From Opitutales bacterium (lineage in GTDB: Bacteria; Verrucomicrobiota; Verrucomicrobiia; Opitutales; T3Sed10-336), in assembly GCA_007132315.1 (NCBI GenBank), contig SLOW01000119.1, positions 1 to 6,560 on the forward strand: 6,560 nucleotides of DNA, read 5' to 3'. Below the pieces are notes generated by a model. The model was not told the DNA's origin. It did not search any database and saw only the letters and a list, made by a program, of their open reading frames with translations. Shown in pieces: positions 1 to 6,260 of the stretch. The first letter of the stretch is position 1, and each line of letters begins with the position of its first letter. A program made the position numbers and the translations under genes.

Positions 1-566
1 CCGAAATTCGGAATCTGCGGATCCTCATGCATCGCGGCGCCCACCCCGTGCCCGACGAACTCCCGAACGATCGCCAGACGCCTGGATTCCACGTAGCGCT
101 GAATGGTATGGGAAATATCCCCCACGCGTTTTCCCGGCCGGGCCGTCGCAATACCTTCGAACAGGGCCCCTTCGGTCACCGTCAACAGACGTTCGACTTC
201 CGGTGCGACCTTCCCCACAGTCACGCTGGTGGCATTGTCGCCGATATACCCGTCATAACGCACCACAACATCCAGAGCCACAACATCTCCGGGCTGGATC
301 ACCCGTTTGAGCGAGCCGATTCCGTGGACGACTTCCTCGTTGACCGAAATGCAGCTGTAGCTGGGGAACCGGAGACTCCCGATCCGGTAATTGTGACAGG
401 CGCTCACCGCACCGCGCTTCTCGATCTCCCGGCGGGCCAAATGATCGAGATCGTAGGTGTTCATCCCCGGAGTCGTCGCCTGTTTCAGCTCCGCCAGGAC
501 CTCGGCGGCGATCCGGCAGACGGCGCGCATCTTGGCGATCTCCTCGTCAGTTTTAATCGGAATCAT
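1..566 (-). CDS. map: Methionine aminopeptidase type I (partial, C-terminus beyond the left edge)
   Basis: This cytosolic metalloenzyme removes the initiator methionine from new proteins. The frame starts at ATG 566-564 and stays open to base 1, giving 188 residues of a family usually near 250-265, so about the last quarter lies outside the window. Visible landmarks line up with E. coli Map with an offset of two residues: substrate-binding His81 in NEEVVHGIG, metal ligands Asp99 (ALDV) and Asp110 (IGDNA), metal ligand His173 in VGHGVG, and His180 in MHEDPQ. The last two metal ligands, both Glu, are expected in the missing part. There is no N-terminal zinc-finger or SEC-type extension, so this is the short bacterial class. 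The start codon overlaps the adk stop as ATGA, and no clear Shine-Dalgarno sequence precedes it, which suggests translational coupling to adk. Identification is secure; whether the gene is intact beyond base 1 is unknown. Confidence 0.96.
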   Translation of the reverse strand, partial: MIPIKTDEEIAKMRAVCRIAAEVLAELKQATTPGMNTYDLDHLARREIEKRGAVSACHNYRIGSLRFPSYSCISVNEEVVHGIGSLKRVIQPGDVVALDVVVRYDGYIGDNATSVTVGKVAPEVERLLTVTEGALFEGIATARPGKRVGDISHTIQRYVESRRLAIVREFVGHGVGAAMHEDPQIPNF

Positions 567-1237
567 GAGATTGTCGGAGTCGGTTGATAGGCTGACAGAA
601 GGTCGCTCACGATCTCGGCCGGCCGCCGGTCGGCATCATAAAACCGCAAAAGGCCCTGGTCGCGGTAGTATTTGGCCACGGGTCGCGATTTTTTCAAGTA
701 AAGCCGGTACCGCCTCCGCACCACCGTTTCCGCATCGTCCTCCCGACGGACCAGCGACCCGCCGCAATCGTCGCAGGTTTCCTCAATGGCCGGAGGTCGA
801 TGTTCGATATGATAGACCCGTCCGTCCCACGGGCATATCCGCCTTCCGGAAAGACGTTTCACGGTCGCCTCCTCCCCGAGCTCCAAAAACACGCAGGCGC
901 TCAGCACCTCGTTGCGCGCCTCCAGCCACTCATCGAAACAGCGCGCCTGGATTAGGGTGCGCGGAAATCCGTCCAGGACAAACCCTCGACCGGCGGGACG
1001 GCCCCAGAACCACTTGCGCATCAGCCCCAGAGTCAGCTCGTCGGGAGCCAACTCACCCCGATCCAGTGCAGTCTTTATGCGACCGCCGAGAGGTGTTTTC
1101 CGTTCGATCTCGGCCCGAAACAGATCGCCGGTGGACAGGTGTTCGACTCCACGGGCCGCGAGTTCGACCGCGAGAGTCCCCTTGCCCGCGCCGGGTGACC
1201 CCATCAGAATGAACTTGGTCTTGGTCGGCGTTGACAC
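563..1237 (-). CDS. adk: Adenylate kinase with LID domain
   Basis: Adenylate kinase converts ATP and AMP to two ADP in the cytosol. The 224-residue product has the P-loop GSPGAGKGT at 13-21, the AMP-site motif STGDLFR at 35-41, DGFPRT at 89-94, and a long-form LID at about 132-168 ending in RREDD. The LID carries a four-position metal site: Cys135, Asp138, Cys155 and Cys158. The usual pattern is Cys-x2-Cys then Cys-x2-Cys or Cys-x2-Asp, so the Asp here sits in the first pair instead of the second. Downstream arginines 174-178 fit the phosphate-binding region. The start is a GTG at 1237-1235. It puts the P-loop near the N-terminus as expected, but the nearest GGGAG is about 15 nt upstream, so the start could be slightly off. 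A 72-nt spacer separates it from secY, and its TGA overlaps the map ATG. Confidence 0.96.
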   Translation of the reverse strand: MSTPTKTKFILMGSPGAGKGTLAVELAARGVEHLSTGDLFRAEIERKTPLGGRIKTALDRGELAPDELTLGLMRKWFWGRPAGRGFVLDGFPRTLIQARCFDEWLEARNEVLSACVFLELGEEATVKRLSGRRICPWDGRVYHIEHRPPAIEETCDDCGGSLVRREDDAETVVRRRYRLYLKKSRPVAKYYRDQGLLRFYDADRRPAEIVSDLLSAYQPTPTIS

Positions 1238-1309
1238 GGAATGCGTCGCTGACTCCCGGCGGCCCGGGGGGCCCGGTCGAAACCGCAGGGCGCCCGGCCG
1301 CTGCCGGCG
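1238..1309 (-). other. GC-rich secY-adk spacer with potential stem-loop
   Basis: The 72-nt spacer contains an inverted repeat: GCGGCC at 1259-1264 matches GGCCGC at 1296-1301. The stem continues with GGG 1266-1268 against CCC 1293-1295 after one bulged base at 1265. The minus-strand transcript has no U tract after it, so it is not a standard intrinsic terminator. It could attenuate or stabilise the message between secY and adk, but in DNA this rich in GC a fold of this size can arise by chance. Confidence 0.3.
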
Positions 1310-2806
1310 TTAAAATTGTTGGAGTGCCCAGGCGACCAGACCGAGCACCAGCAGGGTGCCCAGAACCGTCCACAGGATCCCCACACTCTTGAGTTCCGAG
1401 GTATCCACCATCCGGGTGGACTCCTTGCGGTTGCTCCGAGCCCGGATGCGGCCCTTGCGCAAGAATCCGTCGTAGTGCCTCTGCAGGAGGTGAGTCTCGA
1501 CCTGCTGCATCAACTGCAGGACCACGCCCACTGCGATGAGCATGCCGGTGCCACCGAAGAACATGGCGATTCGTCCGGGCACGTTGTAGGTGAACAACGC
1601 GATGTCCGGCATCACCGCGATGATGGTCAAAAAGATACCACCAGCCAGGGTCAGCCGGGTCATGATGAAATCAAGGTAGCGGGCGGTCGGCTCCCCCGGG
1701 CGCACTCCTGGAATGTAACCGCCGTATTTCTTTAGATCGTCGGCGATCTGGATCGGTTTGAACATGATGGACACCCAGAAATAACTGAAGCCCATAATCA
1801 GCCCGGCCATGACCGCGTAATACGTCACCGTTCCGCGCATCAGGTAGTCCGCCAGATCGACCAGGAAGCGCAGATCCAGCGCCGCTCCGAGCTGCGAGAG
1901 CACCTGCTGGGGGAACATCAGGATGGCGCTGGCGAAGATCACCGGCATCACCCCGGAATAATTGACCTTCAGGGGCAGGTATGAACTCTGTCCGCCGTAA
2001 ACCTTGCGTCCGACAACCCGCTTGGCGTAATGGACCGGCACCTTGCGCTGGGCCTGAACCACGGCGACAATAGCGGCGATCACCCCCACCAGGAGACCGA
2101 ACATGAGGATCGCCTGCCCGGCGCCGAGGCGTTCGACTCCGACGGGAGCAAAGAACAGTCGGTAGGTTTGCGCGGCCGCTCCCGGCAGGTCCGCCAGGAT
2201 GCCAACCGTGATCAGGAGACCGATTCCGTTGCCGACCCCCTTTTGGGTAATCTGCTCCCCCAGCCACATCAGGAGAATCGTTCCCGCGGTGAGGAATAAC
2301 GTGCCCGTTATGAGGAACCACGTTCGGTTGATGATAATGATCTGCCCGTATTCCTCCACGTTATACCCCGGGAAGAGCCGTCCCGGATTCTCGAGAGCCA
2401 GGATCAGCAGGACGCCCTGGACCAGGCAGATGCCGACGGTCGCATAGCGCGTGTACTGGGTGATCTTCTGGCGGCCCACATCACCTTCGCGCTGGAGGCG
2501 CGACAGACTGGGAACCACCGCCGTCATCAACTGAAAAATAATCGCCGCGCTGATGTAGGGCATGATGCCCAGGGCGCATACCGCCCCCATCAACAAGGCG
2601 CCGCCGGTGAACATGTTGTACAGGTCGAGCACACCGGTCGCGCCGCGGCCGGCCTGATCCTCGAAAAACGCCTGCAACGGCACCGGGTCGAGCCCGGGCA
2701 GAGGAATGTTGGCGCCGACCCGGGCGACGAAGAGCAATCCGAGCGTGAAGAGAATCTTCTGTCGGAGGTCCGGGATCTTGAGACAGTTGGTAAAAGCGGA
2801 CAGCAT
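1310..2806 (-). CDS. secY: Protein translocase channel subunit SecY, with extra C-terminal helix
   Basis: SecY is the pore of the SecYEG channel in the inner membrane and passes or inserts Sec substrates. The product is 498 residues, longer than the usual 430-450. It shows the family's alternating hydrophobic segments, the plug-region stretch after 60 (LYNMFTGGALLMG), the signature GEQITQKGVGNGIGLLI at 183-199, and the cytosolic loop YIPGVRPGEPTARYL at 364-378 with the conserved Arg369 that matters for SecA and ribosome contact. The normal family end is near RHYDGFLRKGRIRARS at 443-458. Here the frame continues about 40 residues, with a hydrophobic segment at about 475-495 that looks like an added membrane helix. 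ATG at 2806-2804 gives the usual N-terminus. GGAAG lies about 11 nt upstream, a weak ribosome site. The gene follows rplO by 46 nt, the standard spc position. Confidence 0.98.
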   Translation of the reverse strand: MLSAFTNCLKIPDLRQKILFTLGLLFVARVGANIPLPGLDPVPLQAFFEDQAGRGATGVLDLYNMFTGGALLMGAVCALGIMPYISAAIIFQLMTAVVPSLSRLQREGDVGRQKITQYTRYATVGICLVQGVLLILALENPGRLFPGYNVEEYGQIIIINRTWFLITGTLFLTAGTILLMWLGEQITQKGVGNGIGLLITVGILADLPGAAAQTYRLFFAPVGVERLGAGQAILMFGLLVGVIAAIVAVVQAQRKVPVHYAKRVVGRKVYGGQSSYLPLKVNYSGVMPVIFASAILMFPQQVLSQLGAALDLRFLVDLADYLMRGTVTYYAVMAGLIMGFSYFWVSIMFKPIQIADDLKKYGGYIPGVRPGEPTARYLDFIMTRLTLAGGIFLTIIAVMPDIALFTYNVPGRIAMFFGGTGMLIAVGVVLQLMQQVETHLLQRHYDGFLRKGRIRARSNRKESTRMVDTSELKSVGILWTVLGTLLVLGLVAWALQQF

Positions 2807-2852
2807 GGGTCAATGGTCTTCCGGCGATTGGGCAGGGGCGAAAAAACGCGGT

Positions 2853-3296
2853 TCAGGAAATGATCGCCTCACCCCCGGCCGCTTCGATCTTTTGCTTGGC
2901 GGCGGCGGAAAACTGGTCCGCGGTCACCTTGATTGCGCGTGTCAATTCCCCGTTCCCGAGGATCTTGACGGGCCCGGCGTTCTTGCTCACCAGGCCCTTG
3001 GCGACGAGCACCTCGCGGTTCACCTCATCGACGCCTTCGAGGCGTTCGAGGGAAGCGATGTTCACATGCGCGTATTCCCGGCGAAACTTGCTATTGTTGA
3101 AGCCCCGTTGCGGGAGTCTCCGATAGAGCGGCATCTGGCCGCCTTCGAAACCGACGCGGATGCTTCCGCCCGAACGGGCGGTCTGCCCCTTGCCACCGCG
3201 ACCCGACGTTTTTCCCCGGCCGGACCCTTCGCCGCAGCCAACGCGTTTGCGACGGTGAACGGCGCCTTTCGTATTCTTGAGTGTGTGCAACCTCAT
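2853..3296 (-). CDS. rplO: Large-subunit ribosomal protein L15 (uL15)
   Basis: L15 is a late-assembling protein of the 50S subunit that binds 23S rRNA. The product is 147 residues, normal for the family. The first 60 residues form the typical basic, glycine-rich extension (MRLHTLKNTKGA at 1-12, GSGRGKTSGRGGKG at 24-37). They lead into GGQMPLYRRLPQRGFNN at 52-68 and a globular C-terminal part with the signature KILGNGELTRAIKV at 111-124. The ATG at 3296-3294 overlaps the rpsE TGA as ATGA, and AAGGA lies 9 nt upstream inside rpsE, a good ribosome site. In many bacteria rpmD (L30) sits between rpsE and rplO. The overlap leaves no room for it. Confidence 0.98.
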   Translation of the reverse strand: MRLHTLKNTKGAVHRRKRVGCGEGSGRGKTSGRGGKGQTARSGGSIRVGFEGGQMPLYRRLPQRGFNNSKFRREYAHVNIASLERLEGVDEVNREVLVAKGLVSKNAGPVKILGNGELTRAIKVTADQFSAAAKQKIEAAGGEAIIS

Positions 3297-3838
3297 GAAA
3301 CCAATTCCTTATCTTCCCGGTCGGCGCCCGATTCGCGCAGTACCCGGATTTCCTCGGGCGAGCGCAACTGGCGCAACCCGTCGAGTGTGGCGTTTACCAC
3401 CGCCACGTGATTGTTCGAACCGAGCGACTTCGAGAGAATGTTCTTGATGCCGACGGCTTCCAGAACCGCCCGGACACCGCCTCCCGCGATGACTCCCGTA
3501 CCTTCGCTTGCGGGACGCAGCAGAACGCGTCCGCCGTCAGCTTCGCCCATCACCCAGTGTGGGATGGTGTCGCCCTTGAGCTTGATGGTGACGAGGTTCT
3601 TGTGCGCCCGCTCGGTACCCTTGCGGATCGCCTCCGGCACTTCGTTCGCCTTACCGTAGCCGACGCCGACGCGGCCCTTGCCGTCGCCCGTGACCACCAG
3701 CGAGGAAAAACTGAACCGCCGGCCCCCTTTGACCACCTTGGCGCACCGGTTGATGTTGACGACCTTGTCAACAAACTCCGACTCCGGTTTCTCTTCGCCG
3801 CGGCCAGCATTTCTGAATGATCTTCTCCCTTCGCTCAT
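3293..3838 (-). CDS. rpsE: Small-subunit ribosomal protein S5 (uS5)
   Basis: S5 sits near the mRNA entry tunnel of the 30S subunit and helps maintain decoding accuracy. The product is 181 residues. An N-terminal charged, poorly conserved stretch (1-22) is followed by the double-stranded RNA-binding signature region at 30-63 (NRCAKVVKGGRRFSFSSL, then VTGDGKGRVGVGYGKA), and by the C-terminal domain with LLRPASEGTGVIAGGGVRAV around 106-125 and the SLGSNNHVAVVNAT segment at 138-151. The spectinomycin-associated loop around KGGR (38-41 here) is of the normal type. The start at ATG 3838-3836 is supported by AAAGG 6 nt upstream, which overlaps the rplR stop region. The gap to rplR is 9 nt and the gene overlaps rplO by 4 nt. 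Confidence 0.98.
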   Translation of the reverse strand: MSEGRRSFRNAGRGEEKPESEFVDKVVNINRCAKVVKGGRRFSFSSLVVTGDGKGRVGVGYGKANEVPEAIRKGTERAHKNLVTIKLKGDTIPHWVMGEADGGRVLLRPASEGTGVIAGGGVRAVLEAVGIKNILSKSLGSNNHVAVVNATLDGLRQLRSPEEIRVLRESGADREDKELVS

Positions 3839-3847
3839 AGTAAACCT

Positions 3848-4210
3848 TTAAAAATTCAATCCGCTCTCCCGAGCGGCGTCCGCGAACGCTTTCACCCGGC
3901 CGTGATAAACCCGGCCCGCCCGATCGAACACAACCGATTCCAGCCCGGCCGCCTTCGCCTTTTCGCCGAACAGTTTGCCCAGTCTTTCGGCGCCGGCCAG
4001 GTTCGGCCCCACCTTGTCCTCGCGCAGATCCTTGTCCAGAGTGGACAGGTACACAAGGGTGCGGCCCGCGTCGTCGTCGATGCACTGGGCGTAAATATGC
4101 TGCCCGCTGAAGTGCACGGCCAGCCGCGGGCGCTCGGCGGTGCCCCGAACCTTGCGGCGGATACGCCAGCGGCGTTTTTGTTTGAGTGACTTTTTCGTCT
4201 CCAATTTCAT
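3848..4210 (-). CDS. rplR: Large-subunit ribosomal protein L18 (uL18)
   Basis: L18 binds 5S rRNA and, with L5, anchors it in the central protuberance of the 50S subunit. The product is 120 residues, the usual bacterial length. It has a basic N-terminus with KQKRRWRIRRKVRGTAERPRL at about 10-30, the HIYAQCIDDDAGRTL strand region near 38-52, and the classic C-terminal end FDRAGRVYHGRVKAFADAARESGLNF at 95-120. The frame is open for 19 more codons upstream to an ATG at 4267, but those overlap rplF and have no L18 character. The ATG at 4210 is chosen because MKLETKKS is the normal N-terminus and a strong AGGGGAG lies 9 nt before it. Confidence 0.97.
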   Translation of the reverse strand: MKLETKKSLKQKRRWRIRRKVRGTAERPRLAVHFSGQHIYAQCIDDDAGRTLVYLSTLDKDLREDKVGPNLAGAERLGKLFGEKAKAAGLESVVFDRAGRVYHGRVKAFADAARESGLNF

Positions 4211-4219
4211 GACAGGTAA

Positions 4220-4226
4220 CTCCCCT
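4220..4226 (-). promoter_or_regulatory. Shine-Dalgarno site deciding the rplR start
   Basis: The minus strand reads AGGGGAG here, ending 9 nt before ATG 4210-4208. It lies between the rplF stop at 4233 and the rplR start. It supports the shorter L18 start over the in-frame ATG at 4267 inside rplF. Confidence 0.8.
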
Positions 4227-4232
4227 AACGGC

Positions 4233-4769
4233 TTAGGATACGGTCTTGCCTTCCTTGCGAACCACAAACTCGCCTTCGATGTGAATGCCCTTACCCTTGT
4301 ACGGTTCGGGCGGATAGAAGCGTTTGATATCCGCGGCGACGGCTCCGACCATTTGTTTGTCGATCCCCTCGACCTTCAACTTCGTATTTTCCGCGACCGC
4401 TACCGTGATCCCTTGCGGAATCTCGTACCGGATCGGGTGGGAATAACCGACGGACAGGTCGAGGATGTTGCCGCTGACGGAGGCGCGAAAGCCGACCCCG
4501 TTGATCTGGAGATTCTTGCTGAACCCCTCGTTGACCCCGTGCACCATGTTCGCGATGATCGAGCGCGCGGTGCCCAGCATGGCTCCGGCGAAGCGGCTCG
4601 AATCGGCCGGTTGGACGGTGACACCGTCATCGGCGACGGCGATCTTCACCGCCGGCGCGAAGGTCTTGCTGAGTTTTCCTTTCGGGCCCTCGACGGAGAC
4701 GGTGGTATCCTTCACCGAGACGGTCACCTTGTCGGGCACGGGTACGGGTAATTTGCCAGTTCTGCTCAT
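4233..4769 (-). CDS. rplF: Large-subunit ribosomal protein L6 (uL6)
   Basis: L6 binds 23S rRNA near the factor-binding (sarcin-ricin) region of the 50S subunit. The product is 178 residues, the typical length, with the two repeated alpha-beta domains of the family. It opens MSRTGKLPVPVPDKV (1-15), has EGPKGKLSKTF at 27-37, the connecting stretch around 65-95 (ARSIIANMVHGVNEGFSK, then LQINGVGFRA), and the family signature PEPYKGKGI at 154-162. The end is HIEGEFVVRKEGKTVS (163-178), slightly different in detail from the common version. ATG 4769-4767 is preceded by GAGGAG about 10 nt upstream. The gap from rpsH is 20 nt and the gap to rplR is 22 nt. Confidence 0.98.
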   Translation of the reverse strand: MSRTGKLPVPVPDKVTVSVKDTTVSVEGPKGKLSKTFAPAVKIAVADDGVTVQPADSSRFAGAMLGTARSIIANMVHGVNEGFSKNLQINGVGFRASVSGNILDLSVGYSHPIRYEIPQGITVAVAENTKLKVEGIDKQMVGAVAADIKRFYPPEPYKGKGIHIEGEFVVRKEGKTVS

Positions 4770-4789
4770 TGTTCAGTTTCTCCTCTTCC

Positions 4790-5182
4790 TCACCAGACCG
4801 TACACACCAACTCGCCGCCGACGCGGTTGCGCCGGGCTTCGGTATCTTTCATCAGTCCGTGCGACGTGGTCAGAATGCCCACGCCGAGTCCTTCGAGCAC
4901 CCGGGGGATATCCTCCCTGCGGTAGTACAGGCGGCGGCCGGGTTTGCTGACGCGCTGGATACCGGCGATCGCCGGCGTTCCATCGACATATTTCAGCTCC
5001 ACGACGATGAGTTTGTGTCCCCGCTCGTCCTCGTCGGAACGAAAAGCCCGAATGAATCCCTCCTCCTTGAGGATGCCGGCAATGGCTTCCTTCATCTTGG
5101 AGTGCTGGGCGTGGCATTCGGCCTTGCCGGCACTGCTGGCATTGCGGATACGGGTCAGAAAATCGCTGATCGGATCAGTCAT
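4790..5182 (-). CDS. rpsH: Small-subunit ribosomal protein S8 (uS8)
   Basis: S8 binds helix 21 of 16S rRNA early in 30S assembly. In E. coli it also represses the spc operon by binding its mRNA at the rplE start. The product is 130 residues, the normal length. It starts MTDPISDFLTRIRNA (1-15), has KPGRRLYYRREDIPRVLEGLG at 80-100, and the C-terminal signature GVGILTTSHGLMKDTEARR at 100-118, ending VGGELVCTVW. Thr105-Thr106 replaces the common Ser-Thr, which is within the family pattern. The ATG at 5182-5180 matches the family N-terminus. No Shine-Dalgarno sequence precedes it: the leader just before the ATG is U- and A-rich (TTTTCACATTTTC). A 60-nt spacer separates it from rpsN. Confidence 0.98.
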   Translation of the reverse strand: MTDPISDFLTRIRNASSAGKAECHAQHSKMKEAIAGILKEEGFIRAFRSDEDERGHKLIVVELKYVDGTPAIAGIQRVSKPGRRLYYRREDIPRVLEGLGVGILTTSHGLMKDTEARRNRVGGELVCTVW

Positions 5183-5242
5183 GAAAATGTGAAAACGGTG
5201 TTGTTTCGGTGTTGGATGATATCCGTACTTCCAACCTCCCGG
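5183..5242 (-). other. rpsN-rpsH spacer lacking a ribosome binding site
   Basis: This 60-nt gap has GGGAGG on the minus strand just after the rpsN stop, about 50 nt from the rpsH ATG and too far to act as its ribosome site. The 8-mer CAACACCG occurs twice on the minus strand (5207-5214 and 5196-5203) with three A residues between. The bases next to the ATG are rich in T and A. No small gene fits here. Confidence 0.4.
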
Positions 5243-5548
5243 TCACCAGGAAGATTTGGTGACGCCCGGAATCTTGCCTGCCAGGGCCAGTTCGCGGAAG
5301 GCGATACGTGAAAGGCGAAATCGCCGGAGGTAGGCGCGGGGCCGTCCGGTGATCGAGCAGCGGTTCTTCACCCGGATGGGCGAGGAATTGCGCGGGAGTT
5401 TCGCGAGCTTGCGCTGAGCGTCGAAAAACGCCTCGTCCGTGGTGTTCGGATCGAGGAGGATCTTCTTCAGCTCGGCACGCTTGGCGGCGTGTTTTTCCAC
5501 CAGGCGCTGGCGTTTCAGATTGCGTTGGACTGCGGACGTTTTGGCCAT
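5243..5548 (-). CDS. rpsN: Small-subunit ribosomal protein S14 (uS14), long zinc-free form
   Basis: S14 lies in the head of the 30S subunit. The product is 101 residues, which matches the long class; the short zinc-binding class is about 61. It starts MAKTSAVQRNLKRQRLVEKH (1-20), then a charged helical linker, then the conserved core LPRNSSPIRVKNRCSITGRP at 51-70, RRFRLSRIAFRELA at 75-88, and the typical end GKIPGVTKSSW. Only one cysteine (Cys64) is present and there is no CxxC pair, so it is the C-minus form. The ATG at 5548-5546 is clear from the N-terminal match, but the upstream sequence TTTTAACGATTCGAT shows no Shine-Dalgarno motif. It follows rplE by 18 nt. Confidence 0.98.
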   Translation of the reverse strand: MAKTSAVQRNLKRQRLVEKHAAKRAELKKILLDPNTTDEAFFDAQRKLAKLPRNSSPIRVKNRCSITGRPRAYLRRFRLSRIAFRELALAGKIPGVTKSSW

Positions 5549-5566
5549 ATCGAATCGTTAAAAGGT

Positions 5567-6139
5567 TCAGGCGCTGGCCGCCTCGGCGGCGGCTTGTTCG
5601 GAACGGCGGAAGGGCATTCCGAAATGCTTGAGCAATTCCCGGGCCGCCGCGTCGTCCCGGGTCGTAGTCACGATGGTGATATCCATCCCGACGACCCGTT
5701 TGACATTGTCCACGGAAATCTCAGGGAAAATCGTGTGGTCCCCGATCCCGATGGTGTAGTTGCCGTTGCCGTCGAGTTTGTTCGAGACCCCGCGGAAGTC
5801 GCGGATGGTGGGCAGAGCGACGGAGATCAAACGGTGCAGGAACTCGTACATCATGGCTCCGCGCAGGGTGACTTTCGCCCCGATGGGCATGCCCTCACGG
5901 AGTTTGAAGTTCGAGATGCTCTTGCGCGCCTTGGTGAGAACCGGACGTTGACCCGCGATATTGGCTATATCCTGGACCGTCTCGTTGAGCGCGGCCTTGT
6001 CGATGGTCGCGTTCATCCCGGTGTTGATCACCACCTTTTCGATGGCGGGCACCTGGTGCGGATTCTTGTAGCCACGGCTCTTGAGCATGGCGGGCGCGAC
6101 CGTTTCGCGATAGTGTTTCTTGAGAATGGGCTCGTTCAT
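5567..6139 (-). CDS. rplE: Large-subunit ribosomal protein L5 (uL5)
   Basis: L5 binds 5S rRNA and forms the bridge from the central protuberance to the 30S head. The product is 190 residues against about 179 for E. coli. Landmarks are the N-terminal LKKHYRETVAPAML (6-19), EKVVINTGMN at 34-43, the signature region IAGQRPVLTKARKSISNFKLREG around 61-83, the MPIGAKVTLRG loop at 84-94, the 100-120 stretch with LPTIRDFRGVSN, NYTIGIGDHTIFPEI at 127-141, and LLKHFGMPFR at 169-178, where most family members end. The last 12 residues are an Ala/Glu-rich tail. The ATG at 6139-6137 matches the family start. No Shine-Dalgarno motif is visible; a 7-bp inverted repeat ends 12 nt upstream. Confidence 0.98.
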   Translation of the reverse strand: MNEPILKKHYRETVAPAMLKSRGYKNPHQVPAIEKVVINTGMNATIDKAALNETVQDIANIAGQRPVLTKARKSISNFKLREGMPIGAKVTLRGAMMYEFLHRLISVALPTIRDFRGVSNKLDGNGNYTIGIGDHTIFPEISVDNVKRVVGMDITIVTTTRDDAAARELLKHFGMPFRRSEQAAAEAASA

Positions 6140-6260
6140 GATTGCTGGTTTGGACCGGATTTCCGTCCCGGTCCGATAGACGAACGCTGGTGTGAAGTTG
6201 GAAAAAAGAGATTAAGCTGGCAGAAGGCCCGCGCTTTGACAAGCAGCGAATCGCGACCGT
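6140..6260 (-). other. rplX-rplE intergenic leader
   Basis: This 121-nt gap is the longest in the block and codes for nothing recognisable. On the minus strand it contains a run of six T (CTCTTTTTTCC), not preceded by a convincing stem, and the inverted repeat described separately. There is TTGTCA in the rplX-proximal half, but the nearest TAATCT is about 22 nt away, too far for a standard sigma-70 promoter. In E. coli this same junction carries the S8 repressor site of the spc operon, so a regulatory role is possible but unproven here. Confidence 0.4.
6152..6174 (-). promoter_or_regulatory. Inverted repeat upstream of rplE, candidate mRNA hairpin
   Basis: GGACCGG at 6152-6158 is a perfect reverse complement of CCGGTCC at 6168-6174, with a 9-nt loop. 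In the transcript the 3' arm ends 12 nt before the rplE ATG, so the folded stem would stand where ribosomes must load. The position fits translational control of rplE, as by S8 in E. coli, but I could not match it to the S8-binding core of helix 21. Confidence 0.35.

Noticed and set aside
27..587. Plus-strand reading frame of 186 codons
   Set aside because: It is the antisense shadow of map, whose minus-strand translation has all the expected catalytic residues.
457..1212. Plus-strand reading frame of 251 codons, rich in Arg, Pro and Ser
   Set aside because: It lies opposite adk, and its composition is typical of a spurious GC-rich frame.
2706..3410. Plus-strand reading frame of 234 codons
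   Set aside because: It lies opposite rplO and the starts of secY and rplO; no family resemblance and no ribosome site of note.
4211..4267. Longer rplR start at ATG 4267
   Set aside because: The 19 extra residues overlap rplF and do not resemble L18, while a strong ribosome site precedes ATG 4210.
5196..5214. Two copies of an 8-mer (CGGTGTTG on the plus strand) in the rpsN-rpsH gap
   Set aside because: Too short and only two copies; likely chance.
6180..6245. Possible promoter or terminator before rplE (TTGTCA, TAATCT, T6 run)
   Set aside because: The spacing of the two hexamers is about 22 nt, and the T run has only a 3-bp stem before it, so neither element is convincing.
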